Assembly (NCBI GenBank): GCA_025141015.1
Contig: CP081098.1
Location: 2,114,501 to 2,178,500 of the forward strand
Direction: 5' to 3'
Length of the DNA: 64,000 nucleotides
From: Rhodobacteraceae bacterium M382
GTDB lineage: Bacteria > Pseudomonadota > Alphaproteobacteria > Rhodobacterales > Rhodobacteraceae
This document shows positions 46,367 through 55,490 of this stretch, one piece after another. The position numbers were made by a program, and so were the translations under genes. Under the pieces are notes generated by a model, which saw only the letters and a list, made by a program, of their open reading frames with translations, did no database searches and was not told where the DNA came from. Numbering within the stretch: position 1 is the first letter of the stretch; each line of letters opens with the position of its first letter.

Positions 46367-46864
46367 ATGCGCGTGGGGCTGTATCCGGGTACGTTCGACC
46401 CGATAACATTGGGTCATGTGGACATCATTCGCCGTGCGGCTGCATTGGTGGACAAATTGGTGATTGGTGTCGCGATCAACCGTGACAAGGGGCCGTTGTT
46501 CACGCTCGAAGAGCGGGTGGCGATGATCGAAGCGGAATGCGCCAAGCTGAGTGCGGAAACGGGTACTGAGATCATCGCTCATCCCTTTGAGAACCTGTTG
46601 ATTGATTGCGCCCATGATGTGGGAGCTCAGATTATCGTGCGCGGTCTGCGGGCTGTGGCGGATTTTGAGTATGAATTTCAAATGGTTGGCATGAACAGGG
46701 CGTTGGACGATACAGTCGAAACTGTGTTTCTGATGGCCGATGCCCGCCGCCAGGCAATCGCCAGCAAACTGGTTAAGGAAATTGCCCGTCTTGGTGGGGA
46801 TGTATCCAAATTTGTTACACCGATGGTCAATGAGGCCTTGAAAGACAGACTTCACAGGCCGTGA
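46367..46864 (+). CDS. coaD: Phosphopantetheine adenylyltransferase
   Basis: Adenylates 4'-phosphopantetheine to dephospho-CoA, the penultimate step of coenzyme A synthesis. It is 165 residues. The nucleotidyltransferase motif YPGTFDPITLGHVDII, the conserved IIVRGLRAVADFEYEFQM segment and GGDVSKFV near the end are all typical. AGGAGAG lies before the ATG. CoA supply is a general need for the CoA-dependent valine steps nearby, but there is no operon link. Confidence 0.96.
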   Translation: MRVGLYPGTFDPITLGHVDIIRRAAALVDKLVIGVAINRDKGPLFTLEERVAMIEAECAKLSAETGTEIIAHPFENLLIDCAHDVGAQIIVRGLRAVADFEYEFQMVGMNRALDDTVETVFLMADARRQAIASKLVKEIARLGGDVSKFVTPMVNEALKDRLHRP

Positions 46865-46956
46865 TCAGGTGTAATCGGCGGGTCCTGAAACCCCGTCCCG
46901 CGGCCGTTCGAACGGCCGTGGAAATTCCGATTTGCAATCAGGAAACAGATGCCTCG

Positions 46957-47038
46957 TCTGGCGCTGTGTCAACGGCGCGTGCGAGCGCCGTTTGAGGCGC
47001 AGAAGCCTGGGACAAACCGGGCCCAGGTCAGCGCCAGA
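46957..47038. ncRNA. Possible branched RNA structure
   Basis: A perfect 10-bp outer stem, TCTGGCGCTG (46957-46966) / CAGCGCCAGA (47029-47038), closes two inner hairpins: AACGGCGC-GTGCGA-GCGCCGTT (46971-46992) and CCTGGG / CCCAGG (47006-47027). Its right end overlaps the last codons of the small membrane-protein gene on the minus strand. The strand of any transcript is unclear. I know no matching family. Confidence 0.35.
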
Positions 47039-47171
47039 AGGCCACCCATTCGATCAGATCGGCCAACTTTTTAGCCAGGAACAAGAGGTGTTCCTGACCA
47101 TAAAGAATGATGTCTCCAATCAGGAGGATCAGGATCAGGCCACCCAGCCACATAGCGATGGTATTGGTCAT
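47028..47171 (-). CDS. Small single-span membrane protein
   Basis: A 47-residue protein with one transmembrane helix (IAMWLGGLILILLIGDIILY) and a basic/aromatic tail. I recall small proteins like this next to GAPDH genes in roseobacters, but no function. It lies beyond the GAPDH terminator on the same strand, and its last codons overlap the branched structure. Ribosome-site support is weak, so the start and even the gene are uncertain. Confidence 0.5.
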   Translation of the reverse strand: MTNTIAMWLGGLILILLIGDIILYGQEHLLFLAKKLADLIEWVAFWR

Positions 47172-47198
47172 CTGGACAGGTCCCTGGTTGTCGACAAA

Positions 47199-47234
47199 AG
47201 AAAACGCCCGGTCAGATATGCCTGACCGGGCGTT
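47199..47234 (-). terminator. Terminator of gap
   Basis: AACGCCCGGTCAG / CTGACCGGGCGTT (perfect 13-bp stem, 6-nt loop), 28 bp past the gap stop. On the minus strand it is followed by TTTTCTTTTG. Confidence 0.9.
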
Positions 47235-47261
47235 CGATCTCAAGAGGCGGCGTGCGCAGGG

Positions 47262-48263
47262 TTAACCCAGTTTGCCCATCGCCACGGCGACATCGGCCAT
47301 ACGCACCGAAAATCCCCATTCGTTGTCATACCAGGCCAGCACCCGAACCAGGCGACCGTCCAGAACCCGGGTCTGTTCCGGCGCAAAGATCGAGCTTTCG
47401 CTGGTGTGGTTGAAGTCGGTCGATACCAGCGGCGCAGGCTCATAGCCCAGAACACCCTTCATCGGGCCGGCGGCAGCTTCGGCTACGGCGGCGTTGACCT
47501 GTTCGGCGGTCACATCGCGACCCGCGCGGAAGGTCAGGTCCACCGCCGAGACATTCGGTGTCGGAACGCGAATGGCAGACCCGTCCAGGCGGCCTTTGAG
47601 GTTCGGCAGAACTTCGCCGAGTGCCTTTGCGGCCCCGGTCGACGTCGGGATCATCGACATGGCCGCGGCGCGGGCGCGGTACAGATCCTTGTGGCGGCGG
47701 TCCAAGGTGGGCTGGTCGCCGGTATAGGCGTGAATGGTGGTCATGATGCCGTGTTCGATGCCGAATGCCTCGTCCAGCACTTTGGCGATGGGCGCCAGGC
47801 AATTGGTGGTGCAGGACCCGTTCGAGATCATGGTGTCGGTCGCGGTCAGCTGGTCGTCGTTGACACCGAAGACGATGGTTTTGTCGACATTCTTGCCGGG
47901 TGCCGACAGCAGTACTTTCTTGGCACCACGGTCCAGATGCGCCTTGGCTTTTTCACCGTCATTGAATTTGCCGGTGCATTCCAGAACGACGTCACAGCCG
48001 TCCCAGTCCAATTCGTTCATGTCATAGGTCGAAAACATCTGCATGTCTCCGCGACCCAGGTTCATGGTGTTTTCACCGATGCTCACGTCGCCGGGGAAAC
48101 GGCCATGCACGCTGTCGTATTTGATCAGGTGGGCGGCTGTTTCCAGCGGGCCTGTGGCGTTCACCTTGATCACCTCGATGTCATCACGGCCCGAGGCCGC
48201 GATGTGAGAGAGGGTGCAGCGGCCAATGCGGCCAAAACCATTGATACCAACTTTGATGGTCAT
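47262..48263 (-). CDS. gap: Glyceraldehyde-3-phosphate dehydrogenase
   Basis: NAD-dependent oxidation and phosphorylation of glyceraldehyde 3-phosphate in central carbon metabolism. It is 333 residues. The Rossmann start VGINGFGRIGR, the catalytic SNGSCTTNCLAP, and ATGxx-like substrate residues are present, and WYDNEWGFS closes the protein. ATG 48263 has a GGAG eight bases upstream; an ATG two codons earlier is too close to the ribosome site. An inverted repeat at 48356-48386 is in its upstream region. A strong terminator follows. Confidence 0.97.
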   Translation of the reverse strand: MTIKVGINGFGRIGRCTLSHIAASGRDDIEVIKVNATGPLETAAHLIKYDSVHGRFPGDVSIGENTMNLGRGDMQMFSTYDMNELDWDGCDVVLECTGKFNDGEKAKAHLDRGAKKVLLSAPGKNVDKTIVFGVNDDQLTATDTMISNGSCTTNCLAPIAKVLDEAFGIEHGIMTTIHAYTGDQPTLDRRHKDLYRARAAAMSMIPTSTGAAKALGEVLPNLKGRLDGSAIRVPTPNVSAVDLTFRAGRDVTAEQVNAAVAEAAAGPMKGVLGYEPAPLVSTDFNHTSESSIFAPEQTRVLDGRLVRVLAWYDNEWGFSVRMADVAVAMGKLG

Positions 48264-48355
48264 AGACATGTCTCCGAACGGGCAAGAACTTTCTGCTGTC
48301 CTATATCGGGCACAGCATGTCACCTAAAGGGGGAAATGCGTCATTATAGGAGCCT

Positions 48356-48386
48356 GTTAGCGCAAAAAGTGACGGGTGGCGCTAAC
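48356..48386. promoter_or_regulatory. Inverted repeat upstream of gap
   Basis: GTTAGCGC (48356-48363) and GCGCTAAC (48379-48386), spacer 15 bp. The halves recall the TGTTAGCGCTAACA palindrome bound by LacI-family carbon regulators, here split in two. Candidate site only. Confidence 0.4.
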
Positions 48387-48530
48387 GCGTGCGGCTTTGG
48401 GCGCGGTGGCCATGATGAATCGACGGAACCAGACGGTTTGCGGGGGGCAGACGGTTGTGTCGGACGGCGGATCGGATAGGGTGCAAAGTCAATGAATTTG
48501 CGCTGCGAGCAGAAATAAAGGGGACGCGGG

Positions 48531-49502
48531 ATGAGCGGTTTGCTGGCCTTGCTGGATGATGTGGCAGGCATTGCCAAGGTGGCGGCGGCGTCGATTGACG
48601 ATGTGGCGGCGGCAGCGGGCAAGGCCGGGGCAAAAACGGCGGGTGTGATCATCGACGATGCTGCGGTGACGCCAAAATACGTCCAGGGGTTTGCGCCTGC
48701 GCGGGAACTCCCGATCATTTGGCGCATCACGCGCGGATCGCTATTCAACAAGCTCATCCTGCTGATGCCCGTGGCCATGTTGTTGGCCAATTTCGCGCCG
48801 TGGCTGATTACGCCGCTGCTGATGCTGGGTGGGTCCTATTTGTGCTTAGAAGGGGCTGAAAAGATCTTTCACGTGTTGTTCCCGCATGCCATCCACGAGA
48901 TCGAAAGCGACATGAGCATTAAGGATCCTGGTCATCTGGAAGAACAGAAGATCAAGGGGGCGATCAAGACGGATTTCATCCTGTCGGCCGAAATCATGAC
49001 CATCGCGTTGGCCGCGATCGAGGCCCCGAATGTCTGGATGCAGGCGGCAACCTTGGCCGTTGTGGCCATTGGAGTCACGGTCGCGGTCTATGGCTCTGTG
49101 GCGCTGATCGTCAAGATGGATGATGTGGGTCTGTTTCTTGCCAGGACTGCGCCGACGCCCATCGGGCGCGGTCTGGGACGCGGATTGGTGCGGTTCATGC
49201 CCGTGCTGATGAAGGTTCTTTCCGTCGTCGGCACGGCCGCGATGTTGTGGGTTGGTGGCTCGATCATCATTCATGGGCTCGAGGTTCTGGGCTTTGGCTG
49301 GTTGGGTCACCTGATCCACGATTTGGCCTTTGCGCTGGGACATGCGGTTCCTGCGGCGTGGACCGGGTTTGTGGAGTGGACGGCCAAGGCAACCATGGAC
49401 GGGGTGTTTGGCGTGGCGCTGGGATTGGTGTTGATCCCGGTGGCAACCAAGCTCGTCGGCCCTGTCCTGGCCCGGTTGGGCGGCGCGCAAAAGACGCACT
49501 GA
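48531..49502 (+). CDS. DUF808/YedI-family membrane protein
   Basis: A 323-residue inner-membrane protein of DUF808. The N-terminus (SGLLALLDDVAGIAKVAAAS) and repeated Ala/Gly-rich segments are characteristic. Several transmembrane helices follow. EKIFHVLFPH and GLEVLGFGWLGHLIHDL are recognisable parts. Function is unknown for the whole family. GGGG precedes the ATG. It diverges from gap and stands alone. Confidence 0.88.
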   Translation: MSGLLALLDDVAGIAKVAAASIDDVAAAAGKAGAKTAGVIIDDAAVTPKYVQGFAPARELPIIWRITRGSLFNKLILLMPVAMLLANFAPWLITPLLMLGGSYLCLEGAEKIFHVLFPHAIHEIESDMSIKDPGHLEEQKIKGAIKTDFILSAEIMTIALAAIEAPNVWMQAATLAVVAIGVTVAVYGSVALIVKMDDVGLFLARTAPTPIGRGLGRGLVRFMPVLMKVLSVVGTAAMLWVGGSIIIHGLEVLGFGWLGHLIHDLAFALGHAVPAAWTGFVEWTAKATMDGVFGVALGLVLIPVATKLVGPVLARLGGAQKTH

Positions 49503-49750
49503 AGCTCCGATCGAGACTCAGACTGAGACCCAGATTTGCAGGACTTCTGCACTCCTTGCACATTCTTTGCACTGTCGGATCGGCAAGGGTGCGTCTGTCC
49601 GGCCAATGACAGCGCGCTTTCGTTGTCTCTGTCGGACAGGTGTGACGAACCTCGCCCCGAGCCGTGCTGTACAGTTCCCAAACCCGGTGGGAGAGGGGCA
49701 GGGCATGCGTCCCCGCAACCTGCCATGTCGCCGGTACGTTTGTCCCGGAA

Positions 49751-49778
49751 AATTTGTGCGGGTGAATTTGTGCGGGTG
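49751..49778 (+). repeat. Two-copy 14-bp tandem repeat
   Basis: AATTTGTGCGGGTG occurs twice head-to-tail just before the 3' end of the DadA-like gene (minus strand). It is probably a slippage product. Confidence 0.7.
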
Positions 49779-49792
49779 AAATTTTTGGGTGC

Positions 49793-51037
49793 CTAGATTT
49801 CGAAACGCGCCGGAGAATAGGGTGCCATGTCGATGTTTGGTTGGGACTGGTCGATCATCTGGGCAATCAGCCGCCCGGTTTTGGGCCCGGCAGTCAGCCC
49901 CACGTGCTGGTGGCCAAAGGCCGTGAAAATACCGCTGTCGCCCAGCTCTCCGATCAGCGGCAGGCTGTCGGGGGTCGAGGGGCGGAAGCCCATCCATTCC
50001 TGGGTGCCGGAATAGGTTAGGTCGGGAAATGCTTCGCGTGCCTTGCGCCGGAGCAGTTTGATCGGCGCGCTGCTGGGCCCGGCGTGATGGTCGCCCATTT
50101 CGACCGTACCCGCACAGCGCAGCCCCATCTCCATCGGGGTCACCCCGAATTTGCCGGTGGTCATCATCATCGGGTTGTTGGGCATCATGGATGGATTTTC
50201 GAATATCACATGGTAGCCGCGTTCGGTTTCCAGCGGCACCTTGAGCCCCAGTTTGCCCATCAGCTCCTTGGACCAGATGCCTGCGGTGATCACCGCATGG
50301 GAACAATCGAACCGGCCCTGATCGGTGTCGATATGGGTGATGTGGCCGTCCGATTTGGGGAAATCCTGTACCTGGGTCTGGATGAACTGACCACCGTTGT
50401 CGGTGAAATGTCGGGTCAATTCGGCGATGTACTGGCCCGGGTTCAGGATATGCCCCTGACCTTCGAGCACAGCCAGACATTGGATGGCCGGGCCCAGAAT
50501 GGGTTCCGCGTCATGGGCGTCTTGTCCGGTCAGCACGGTGGGCGTGAATCCGGCGTGGCGTTTCATTTCCCAGGCATAGGCGTCGGCCTGATACGCCTGA
50601 CGCGTGGGGTAGGCATAGCTGAATTTGCTATCGGCAATCCAGCGTTCCAGCGGTGTGCCGCGCACCAGGGATTTGTGCTGATCGACCGCGTCCGTCAGGA
50701 TCGGGATCAGGTTTTGCACCGTGCGCCGGGTGGCGGCATCGGTTGCATGGGACATGAATTTGGTCAGCCAGGGCAGCATTTTCGGCAGATAGGCCCATTT
50801 CATGAACAGCGGACTGTTGGGATTGAGCAGGTATTTTGGCGCATCCAGCCACAGGCTGGGCGTGGTCACCGGCACCACCGCCCATTGCGCCAGTAACCCG
50901 GCATTGCCGTATGACGCCCCCATGCCCGGTTCGCCCTTGTCCATCAGGATGACGCGTTTCCCGGTGCGTTGCAGCCAGATGGCCGTGGACACACCACACA
51001 TGCCCGCACCCACGACGATGATTGATTTGTCTGTCAT
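49793..51037 (-). CDS. FAD-dependent D-amino-acid dehydrogenase-like oxidoreductase
   Basis: A DAO-superfamily flavoprotein of 414 residues, similar in layout to DadA. The FAD motif IIVVGAGMCGVSTAIWLQRTG is at the N-terminus, and the C-terminal GHQHVGLTAGPKTGRLIA closes the FAD site. Such enzymes oxidise D-amino acids or related amines to imines. The neighbouring divergent gene encodes RidA, which hydrolyses reactive imines/enamines, supporting this reading. No alanine racemase is nearby. The exact substrate is unknown. Confidence 0.85.
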   Translation of the reverse strand: MTDKSIIVVGAGMCGVSTAIWLQRTGKRVILMDKGEPGMGASYGNAGLLAQWAVVPVTTPSLWLDAPKYLLNPNSPLFMKWAYLPKMLPWLTKFMSHATDAATRRTVQNLIPILTDAVDQHKSLVRGTPLERWIADSKFSYAYPTRQAYQADAYAWEMKRHAGFTPTVLTGQDAHDAEPILGPAIQCLAVLEGQGHILNPGQYIAELTRHFTDNGGQFIQTQVQDFPKSDGHITHIDTDQGRFDCSHAVITAGIWSKELMGKLGLKVPLETERGYHVIFENPSMMPNNPMMMTTGKFGVTPMEMGLRCAGTVEMGDHHAGPSSAPIKLLRRKAREAFPDLTYSGTQEWMGFRPSTPDSLPLIGELGDSGIFTAFGHQHVGLTAGPKTGRLIAQMIDQSQPNIDMAPYSPARFEI

Positions 51038-51238
51038 TTGCCCACCCGGTTTTTCGCGAGTAAATCCGCGACTTTGCGATGACACAAGTTTCTTTTGTCA
51101 GGGCAGCGGTAAAAAGAGATCGATGACCAGATTCAGGCTGCGCGCTTGGGATCAGGTCGTGGCCGCTTTGAACTCCGGCAGACTTTGCTCTTCTTTTGGT
51201 ATAGGCTTGAACAGGTTTATTGCAGCTAGGAAATTGCC

Positions 51239-51724
51239 ATGACGACTCCGGAAAACCGGCTCAAAGACTTGGGTCTGAAACTGCCCGCGCCGACCAAATT
51301 ACCCAAGGGCCTGCATTTGCCCTTTGACTTCGTCAATGTCCGAGGCACGCGGGTCCTGTTTTCCGGCCACCCCAAAAATGCACAGGATGGGAGCCTGGAT
51401 GGCCCCTTTGGTGTTGTCGGTGCTGACCTGTCAACGGAGCAGGCATATGCGGAAGCCCGAGACATCGCTCTGACGGTATTGGCGAACCTGAAGGCAGACC
51501 TGGGCGAGCTATCGCGGATCGTGGGATGGGTCCGTGTCTTTGGCATGGTGACATCTGCGCCGGGCTATAGCGAGCAACATGTTGTGGTGAATGGCTTTAG
51601 CGACCTGATCATTGACGTATTCGGTCACGATATCGGGCGCCATGCCCGGTCTGCCATCGGAGTGGCGGGCTTGCCTCTTGGGTTCGCGATGGAAATCGAG
51701 GGGGAGGTTCTGATCTCTGACTGA
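51239..51724 (+). CDS. RidA-family (YjgF) imine/enamine deaminase
   Basis: A 161-residue RidA-family protein, a trimeric enzyme that hydrolyses 2-aminoacrylate-type imines. The C-terminal RSAIGVAGLPLGFAMEIE contains the conserved Arg and Glu of active members. It is longer than the typical ~128 residues by an N-terminal extension (LPAPTKLPKGLHLPF). AGGA eight bases upstream supports the ATG. It faces a DadA-like oxidase gene, which would generate imines. Confidence 0.88.
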   Translation: MTTPENRLKDLGLKLPAPTKLPKGLHLPFDFVNVRGTRVLFSGHPKNAQDGSLDGPFGVVGADLSTEQAYAEARDIALTVLANLKADLGELSRIVGWVRVFGMVTSAPGYSEQHVVVNGFSDLIIDVFGHDIGRHARSAIGVAGLPLGFAMEIEGEVLISD

Positions 51725-51800
51725 CAGGTTCTGGATGCGATGCCTGGCAGAAGATACTGCCCATGACCAGAGGCGTCAGCCTGTTTCAAAAGGCACAAAA

Positions 51801-51827
51801 AAGGGGCACCCAAAGTTGGTGCCCCTT
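51801..51827 (-). terminator. Terminator of tkt
   Basis: AAGGGGCACC / GGTGCCCCTT (10-bp perfect stem, 7-nt loop), 24 bp past the tkt stop. On the minus strand it is followed by TTTTTTGTGCC. Confidence 0.9.
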
Positions 51828-51851
51828 AATCTTGGTCCCGAGCGCTGGTAT

Positions 51852-53873
51852 TTAGCCCAGCAGCGCCTTGGCCTTGGCCACAGTGGCGGCCGCGGTGATG
51901 CCGAATTTCTCGAATAGCTCACCTGCTGGGGCGGAGGCACCAAAGGACGCCATGCCAACGAAATCGGCCTTGGAGTCGCGGCCGCGTTCGCCCAGCAGCC
52001 AGCGATCCCAGCCACCGTCACGTACGGCGGCTTCGATCCCGATGCGCACGGGGCCGGCGGGCAGCACCTTGCGGCGATAGGCTTCGTCCTGCTGTGCAAA
52101 CAGTTCCATGCAAGGCATGGATACCACGCGGGTGCCGATGCCTTCGGCTTCGAGCTGTGCCTTGGCTTCCATGGCCAGCGACACTTCGGATCCGGTAGCG
52201 ATCAGGATCACCTGACGTTTCGCGTCGGCTTCGGCCAACACATAGGCACCTTTGGCGGTCAGGTTGGCCATCTTGTGTTCGGTCCGGACGGTGGGCAGGT
52301 TCTGACGGGTCAGCGCCATGACCGACGGTGTGTCCTTGGACGACAGCGCGATTTCCCAGGCTTCGGCGGTTTCAACCGCATCAGCTGTACGGAACACATA
52401 GGTGTTCGGAGTCGCGCGACAGATCGCCAGATGTTCGACCGGCTGGTGGGTCGGGCCGTCTTCGCCAACACCGATGGAATCATGGGTCATCACGAACACT
52501 GTCGGAATTTTTGACAGGGCCGCCAGACGCATGGAGGGGCGGGCATAATCGGTGAAACAGAAGAACGTGCCGCTATAAGGGCGGATACCGCCGTGCAGCG
52601 CCATGCCGTTCATCGCCGCCGCCATGCCATGTTCCCGGATACCCCAATAGACATAACGCCCCTTGCGGTTGTCCAGGTCAAACACGCCCAGATCATCGGT
52701 CTTGGTATTGTTCGAGCCGGTCAGATCAGCCGATCCACCCACGGTTTCCGGCATCACCGGATTGATCGCTGCCAATGCCATTTCCGACGCTTTGCGGGTG
52801 GCCACTTTGGGCTGGTCTTCGCTGACCTGCTTTTTCAGCGCACGCACGACCGAGGCCAGTTTCTTGGGCGCTTCCAGCGCATAGGCGCGGGTGAACCGAT
52901 CCTGTTTGCCTTGCGAGGTTTCGGCAAACCGCGCTTCCCAGGATTCTCGTTCGACTGCGCCCCGGCTGCCGATCGCTTCCCATTGGGATTTGACATCGGC
53001 GGGGATTTCGAACGGTCCGTGGTCCCAGCCATAAGCGGCCTTGGCCGCGGCCAATTGGTTGGCATCTGTCAGAGCCCCGTGACCCTTGGAGGTGTCCTGG
53101 GCGGCGTGACCCAGCGCGATATGGGTCTTGCAGGCGATCATCGACGGTTTTTTGGTTTTCTTGGCAGCGGTGATGGCTGCATCAATGGCCTGTGGGTCGT
53201 GGCCATCAATTTCCTGTACATGCCAGCCCGACGCTTTGAAACGCATGACCTGATTGGTGCGGTCCGACAGGTCGACGGTGCCATCGATCGTGATGTTGTT
53301 GTTGTCCCAGAAGACAATCAGCTTGCCCAGGGAATGGCGCCCGGCTAGGCCCATGGCCTCTTGGCTGATGCCTTCCATCAGGCACCCGTCGCCTGCAATG
53401 ACATAGGTGTTGTGATCTACGATCTTGCGGCCGTATTGGGCGCGCTGGATCTCCTCGGCCATGGCAAATCCCACGGCATTGGCGATCCCCTGACCCAAGG
53501 GGCCTGTGGTGGTTTCAACTGCGTCCAGCAGGAAGTTCTCGGGATGGCCTGCAGTCAGCTGGCCCATCTGGCGAAAATTCTTGACCTGATCCAGGGTCAC
53601 CTGCGCGTCGCCCATCAGGTGCAGCAGCGAATAGATCAGCATGGATCCGTGACCGGCGGACAGGATGAACCGGTCGCGGTCTGGCCACTGAGGGTTGGCG
53701 ACGTCGAATTTCATGTGCTTTTCGAACAGCACAGTGGCGACATCGGCCATGCCCATGGGCATGCCGGAATGGCCGGAATTGGCGGCGGCCACGGCGTCAA
53801 GGGTCAGGGCACGGATGGCCGAAGCCTTGGCCCAATGGTCGGGATTGGCGGTGCGCAGGGCGTTGAGGTCCAC
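51852..53873 (-). CDS. tkt: Transketolase
   Basis: Thiamine-diphosphate enzyme that moves two-carbon ketol units in the pentose-phosphate pathway. It is 673 residues. Visible are the N-terminal [21 protein letters not shown], the ThDP motif [15 protein letters not shown], and [17 protein letters not shown]. The start is a GTG at 53873 with AAAAGG eight bases upstream. An inverted repeat TGAGCGG/CCGCTCA (53894-53915) lies in its leader. A strong terminator follows. Confidence 0.97.
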   Translation of the reverse strand: MDLNALRTANPDHWAKASAIRALTLDAVAAANSGHSGMPMGMADVATVLFEKHMKFDVANPQWPDRDRFILSAGHGSMLIYSLLHLMGDAQVTLDQVKNFRQMGQLTAGHPENFLLDAVETTTGPLGQGIANAVGFAMAEEIQRAQYGRKIVDHNTYVIAGDGCLMEGISQEAMGLAGRHSLGKLIVFWDNNNITIDGTVDLSDRTNQVMRFKASGWHVQEIDGHDPQAIDAAITAAKKTKKPSMIACKTHIALGHAAQDTSKGHGALTDANQLAAAKAAYGWDHGPFEIPADVKSQWEAIGSRGAVERESWEARFAETSQGKQDRFTRAYALEAPKKLASVVRALKKQVSEDQPKVATRKASEMALAAINPVMPETVGGSADLTGSNNTKTDDLGVFDLDNRKGRYVYWGIREHGMAAAMNGMALHGGIRPYSGTFFCFTDYARPSMRLAALSKIPTVFVMTHDSIGVGEDGPTHQPVEHLAICRATPNTYVFRTADAVETAEAWEIALSSKDTPSVMALTRQNLPTVRTEHKMANLTAKGAYVLAEADAKRQVILIATGSEVSLAMEAKAQLEAEGIGTRVVSMPCMELFAQQDEAYRRKVLPAGPVRIGIEAAVRDGGWDRWLLGERGRDSKADFVGMASFGASAPAGELFEKFGITAAATVAKAKALLG

Positions 53874-53893
53874 GAGCGTTACCTTTTCGTGTG

Positions 53894-53915
53894 TGAGCGG
53901 AGGATTTGCCGCTCA
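53894..53915. promoter_or_regulatory. Inverted repeat in tkt leader
   Basis: TGAGCGG and CCGCTCA (7-bp arms, 8-bp spacer) start 21 bp upstream of the tkt start. Operator or RNA hairpin; no regulator known. Confidence 0.4.
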
Positions 53916-54158
53916 ATAACAGCCGCGTCGCAAAGATCAAGCAAATCGCGCCCAGATTGGCCCTGTTGGCGCATTGATGGGCGCAAACGCGCTCTGAGGT
54001 GCTTGAAACCTGCGATTGGGGTGTTTTACCTTGGGGTGAGGCCAGTTCAGTCGTCCCGGGATACGCGGGACGATTCGGGCTGGGTCCCGAACCGGGTCAT
54101 GCGGCGCGGGACAAAAGGCACAAAGGCAGAAAAACAACCGCACGGGAAGGTGAGGGGC

Positions 54159-54893
54159 ATGAGCCAAATCGAGGAATTGCAAGGCCGGATCCTGGCTGCG
54201 ATGGATCGGATCAATGCCGGAGTGGAGGCCGTGTCCACCGCCCAGGCCGAGGCCCGGGAACCAGACGCTGATCTTGCGCTTGCGTTGGACGAGGAAAAGC
54301 TGGCCAATGCACAGCTCGAAGAGCGCCTGAAAACGATCAAGGCCAAACACCAGGCCGAAATCGACGCGTTGAACGCGCAAACTGCCGAGGCAGAGCCGCA
54401 ACCGGATGCAGCGCCAACGGCTGAGGCGGAAGCCGAACTGGAAGGCCTGAGGTCTGACCTGGAATTGCAGGCCGGACGTATCGAAGAGCTGAACCAGGAG
54501 GTTGCATCGCTGAAAGGTGCAGCACAGGAAAAACAGGGACAGATCGATGCGGTAACCCAAGAGCGCGACCAACTGGTTGCCCGTATCGAGGGGATGGAAG
54601 CCGAACAGTCTACTGGAGCAGACGCGCAAAGCGCTGAAATCGTTGCGTTGGACGCTGATCTGCAACGGCTGCGCCAGGCCAACGAACAATTGCGCCAGAC
54701 AAATGCGGCCCTGCGCGAAGCCAATGAAGCGGGGGTGGGCGAACCTGATCTGATCAACAAGGCAATGCTGGCCGAGCTGGAAGGCCTGCGTGCCACCCAG
54801 GCTGCGGACGCCGCCGAGGTGGGAGCCGTGATGACAAAGCTGAACACATTGCTGTCAAATGCCCGCAATCTGCCGGAAGGGGAGGAAGCGTAA
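54159..54893 (+). CDS. Coiled-coil protein upstream of zapA
   Basis: A 244-residue soluble protein I do not recognise by name. It is almost entirely predicted coiled coil (Glu/Ala/Leu/Gln-rich heptads, residues about 5-190), with an Ala/Pro-rich hinge near residues 70-90. The frame stays open far upstream through antisense transketolase sequence; GAGGGG just before ATG 54159 marks the real start. Its stop overlaps the zapA start (TAATG), so the proteins are likely co-translated; a division role with ZapA is plausible but inferred. Confidence 0.8.
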   Translation: MSQIEELQGRILAAMDRINAGVEAVSTAQAEAREPDADLALALDEEKLANAQLEERLKTIKAKHQAEIDALNAQTAEAEPQPDAAPTAEAEAELEGLRSDLELQAGRIEELNQEVASLKGAAQEKQGQIDAVTQERDQLVARIEGMEAEQSTGADAQSAEIVALDADLQRLRQANEQLRQTNAALREANEAGVGEPDLINKAMLAELEGLRATQAADAAEVGAVMTKLNTLLSNARNLPEGEEA

Positions 54894-55288
54894 TGGCCGA
54901 AGTTACCATTCAGATTGGTGGACGTGGGTTCGAAGTGTCCTGTCAGGACGGCGAAGAGAGTTACCTGCACTCGGCAGCCAAGATGCTGGACGATGAGGCC
55001 CAGGTACTGTCCGATCAGATAGGCCGTATGCCCGAAGCGCGTATGCTGTTGATGGCCGGTCTGATGCTGGCCGACAAGACTGCGGCGGTGGAAGACCGTA
55101 TTCAGGAGGTCGAGGCGACCTTGGCCGAACGCGAGGCGGAAATCGCCGAATTGCGCGCGGCACCAGCCCCAGAACCGGAACGCATTGAGGTGCCCGTGGT
55201 CCCGGCCGAAGTCACCGACACCCTTGCCGAGCTGGCTGCGCGGGCCGAATCCCTCGCGGCTGAGCTGGAAGAACGGGCCGCCGGATAA
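54893..55288 (+). CDS. zapA: Cell-division protein ZapA
   Basis: Binds and bundles FtsZ filaments to stabilise the Z-ring. The N-terminal beta-rich part (VTIQIGGRGFEVSCQDGEE) is the FtsZ-binding head and the rest is a long helix for dimer/tetramer formation. It is 131 residues, somewhat longer than the ~100 of typical ZapA because of an Ala/Glu-rich tail. Translation is coupled to the upstream coiled-coil gene through TAATG. Confidence 0.88.
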   Translation: MAEVTIQIGGRGFEVSCQDGEESYLHSAAKMLDDEAQVLSDQIGRMPEARMLLMAGLMLADKTAAVEDRIQEVEATLAEREAEIAELRAAPAPEPERIEVPVVPAEVTDTLAELAARAESLAAELEERAAG

Positions 55289-55425
55289 CGCGTTTCTCAC
55301 CCCTGGCCGCAGACGCTCGCAAAAGGCGCGCCTGCGGCGCACAGGGTCCATTTTGCGTTGCCACGCAGGCGGCGAGGCTGTGCCTCGCGCTCAGGAGTGT
55401 TTGGACCGGATGAAACTGGGATCCG

Positions 55426-55490
55426 TTCTTCATCTGGCCAAAAATATCCCGGGGGAGCAGCCATAGGCTGCGGGGGCAGAGCCCCCTGAC
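55426..55490 (-). repeat. Dispersed GC-rich intergenic repeat, copy 2
   Basis: On the minus strand it reads GGGGGCTCTGCCCCC, then CAGCCTATGGCTG, CCCCCGGGATATTTTT and GGCCAGATGAAGAA, the same order of sub-blocks as the copy at 28531-28600. Confidence 0.7.

Noticed and set aside
53361-54158. Extended N-terminus of the coiled-coil protein
   Set aside because: The upstream part is antisense to transketolase; the ribosome site and heptads begin at 54159.
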